From Thermostichus lividus PCC 6715 (GTDB lineage Bacteria; Cyanobacteriota; Cyanobacteriia; Thermosynechococcales; Thermosynechococcaceae), in NCBI RefSeq assembly GCF_002754935.1, contig NZ_CP018092.1:2586501-2650500 (forward strand): a stretch of 64,000 bases of DNA. The letters are read 5' to 3'. The translations under genes were made by a program, and so were the position numbers. The first letter of the stretch is position 1, and each line of letters begins with the position of its first letter. Shown piece after piece: positions 63,945-64,000 of this stretch. The notes below the pieces were generated by a model that was given only the letters and a program-made list of their open reading frames with translations, was not told the DNA's origin and made no database searches.

Positions 63945-64000
63945 AGTCCCGCAGGGGCTTACCCTGATTGAAATTTTAATTGTGATGGCGGTGGCTGCCG
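63922..64000 (+). CDS. Pseudopilin, cut off at the window end
   Basis: Begins at ATG 63922 inside the previous gene's end and reads MPFSVVRRVPQ then GLTLIEILIVMAVAA, a prepilin leader with Glu at mature position 5. Only 26 codons are visible. By position it is probably the HpsC-like partner. Confidence 0.75.
   Translation, partial: MPFSVVRRVPQGLTLIEILIVMAVAA

Overview
The window is chromosome of a unicellular thermophilic cyanobacterium, most likely Thermosynechococcus or a close relative. Evidence seen in the sequence: the HIP1 octamer GCGATCGC recurs throughout; there are cyanobacterial signature genes (rpaA, sasA, psb32, DUF3370, an Egy-like site-2 protease, a DesC-type desaturase); many 3' ends overlap or abut. 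The genus call is an inference from gene similarity and the load of IS200/IS605 elements. I recognise no rRNA, tRNA or CRISPR array.

Layout. 0-4.6 kb: fructosamine kinase, then hisS - sirohydrochlorin-chelatase-like - csaB with ATGA overlaps, then a divergent metallothionein/SmtB pair around a clear SmtB-type palindrome. 4.6-6.1 kb: a type IV pilin, and a metallophosphoesterase gene wrecked by an internal deletion and a mobile-element relic. 6.1-14.5 kb: DUF3370 protein, the circadian output regulator rpaA, larB, a site-2 protease homologue with an altered zinc motif, htpG and hemW. 14.6-17.5 kb: an AT-rich restriction-modification island with a dead Eco47II-type system next to an apparently intact MvaI/BcnI-type system. 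17.8-20.6 kb: MoaD-like carrier, thrC, ARPP-1 protein. 20.6-21.7 kb: nested IS605-family wreckage. 21.8-30 kb: serS-murF, a helical-repeat membrane protein, a desaturase, a methionine gamma-lyase-like enzyme and a GT4 glycosyltransferase. 30-33 kb: a TnpB-only IS and two tandem DUF29 genes, each preceded by the same methyltransferase scrap. 33-44.6 kb: housekeeping (ABC1 kinase, TIGR01777 epimerase, glmM, UbiA-type prenyltransferase, comB-like, psb32, hemA, ABC exporter). 44.9-45.5 kb: an IS remnant. 45.7-54.6 kb: a conserved two-gene unit, sasA, a deleted cobW, a lipoprotein, DUF309, a 5'-truncated CHAT protein, dienelactone hydrolase and a divergent pyruvate-kinase-like gene. 54.8-59.7 kb: a split host gene holding one tnpB inside another, apt, and an IS605-type element. 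59.7-64 kb: NCS2 purine permease, then the start of a pseudopilin cluster resembling hps genes.

How the genes work together. SasA (47.1 kb) and RpaA (8.2 kb) form the known KaiC output two-component pair. The NCS2 permease and apt form an apparent purine uptake/salvage unit now separated by an IS605 insertion. SmtA and SmtB form a zinc-homeostasis pair. HemA and HemW relate to tetrapyrrole supply and heme handling; the sirohydrochlorin-chelatase-like protein may too.

Two themes deserve attention. First, several genes, including the essential glmM (twice), sasA, psb32 and a UbiA-type prenyltransferase, carry single-base frameshifts in G/C homopolymers that one added base would repair. This looks like a systematic base-calling artefact. 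Second, IS200/IS605 elements have twice inserted into the tnpB gene of another such element. No convincing wholly new system is visible. The best leads for unexpected biology are the duplicated DUF29 module, the restriction-modification graveyard, the TnpB with a displaced catalytic site, the RELGH protease homologue and the MoaD-ThrC pair.
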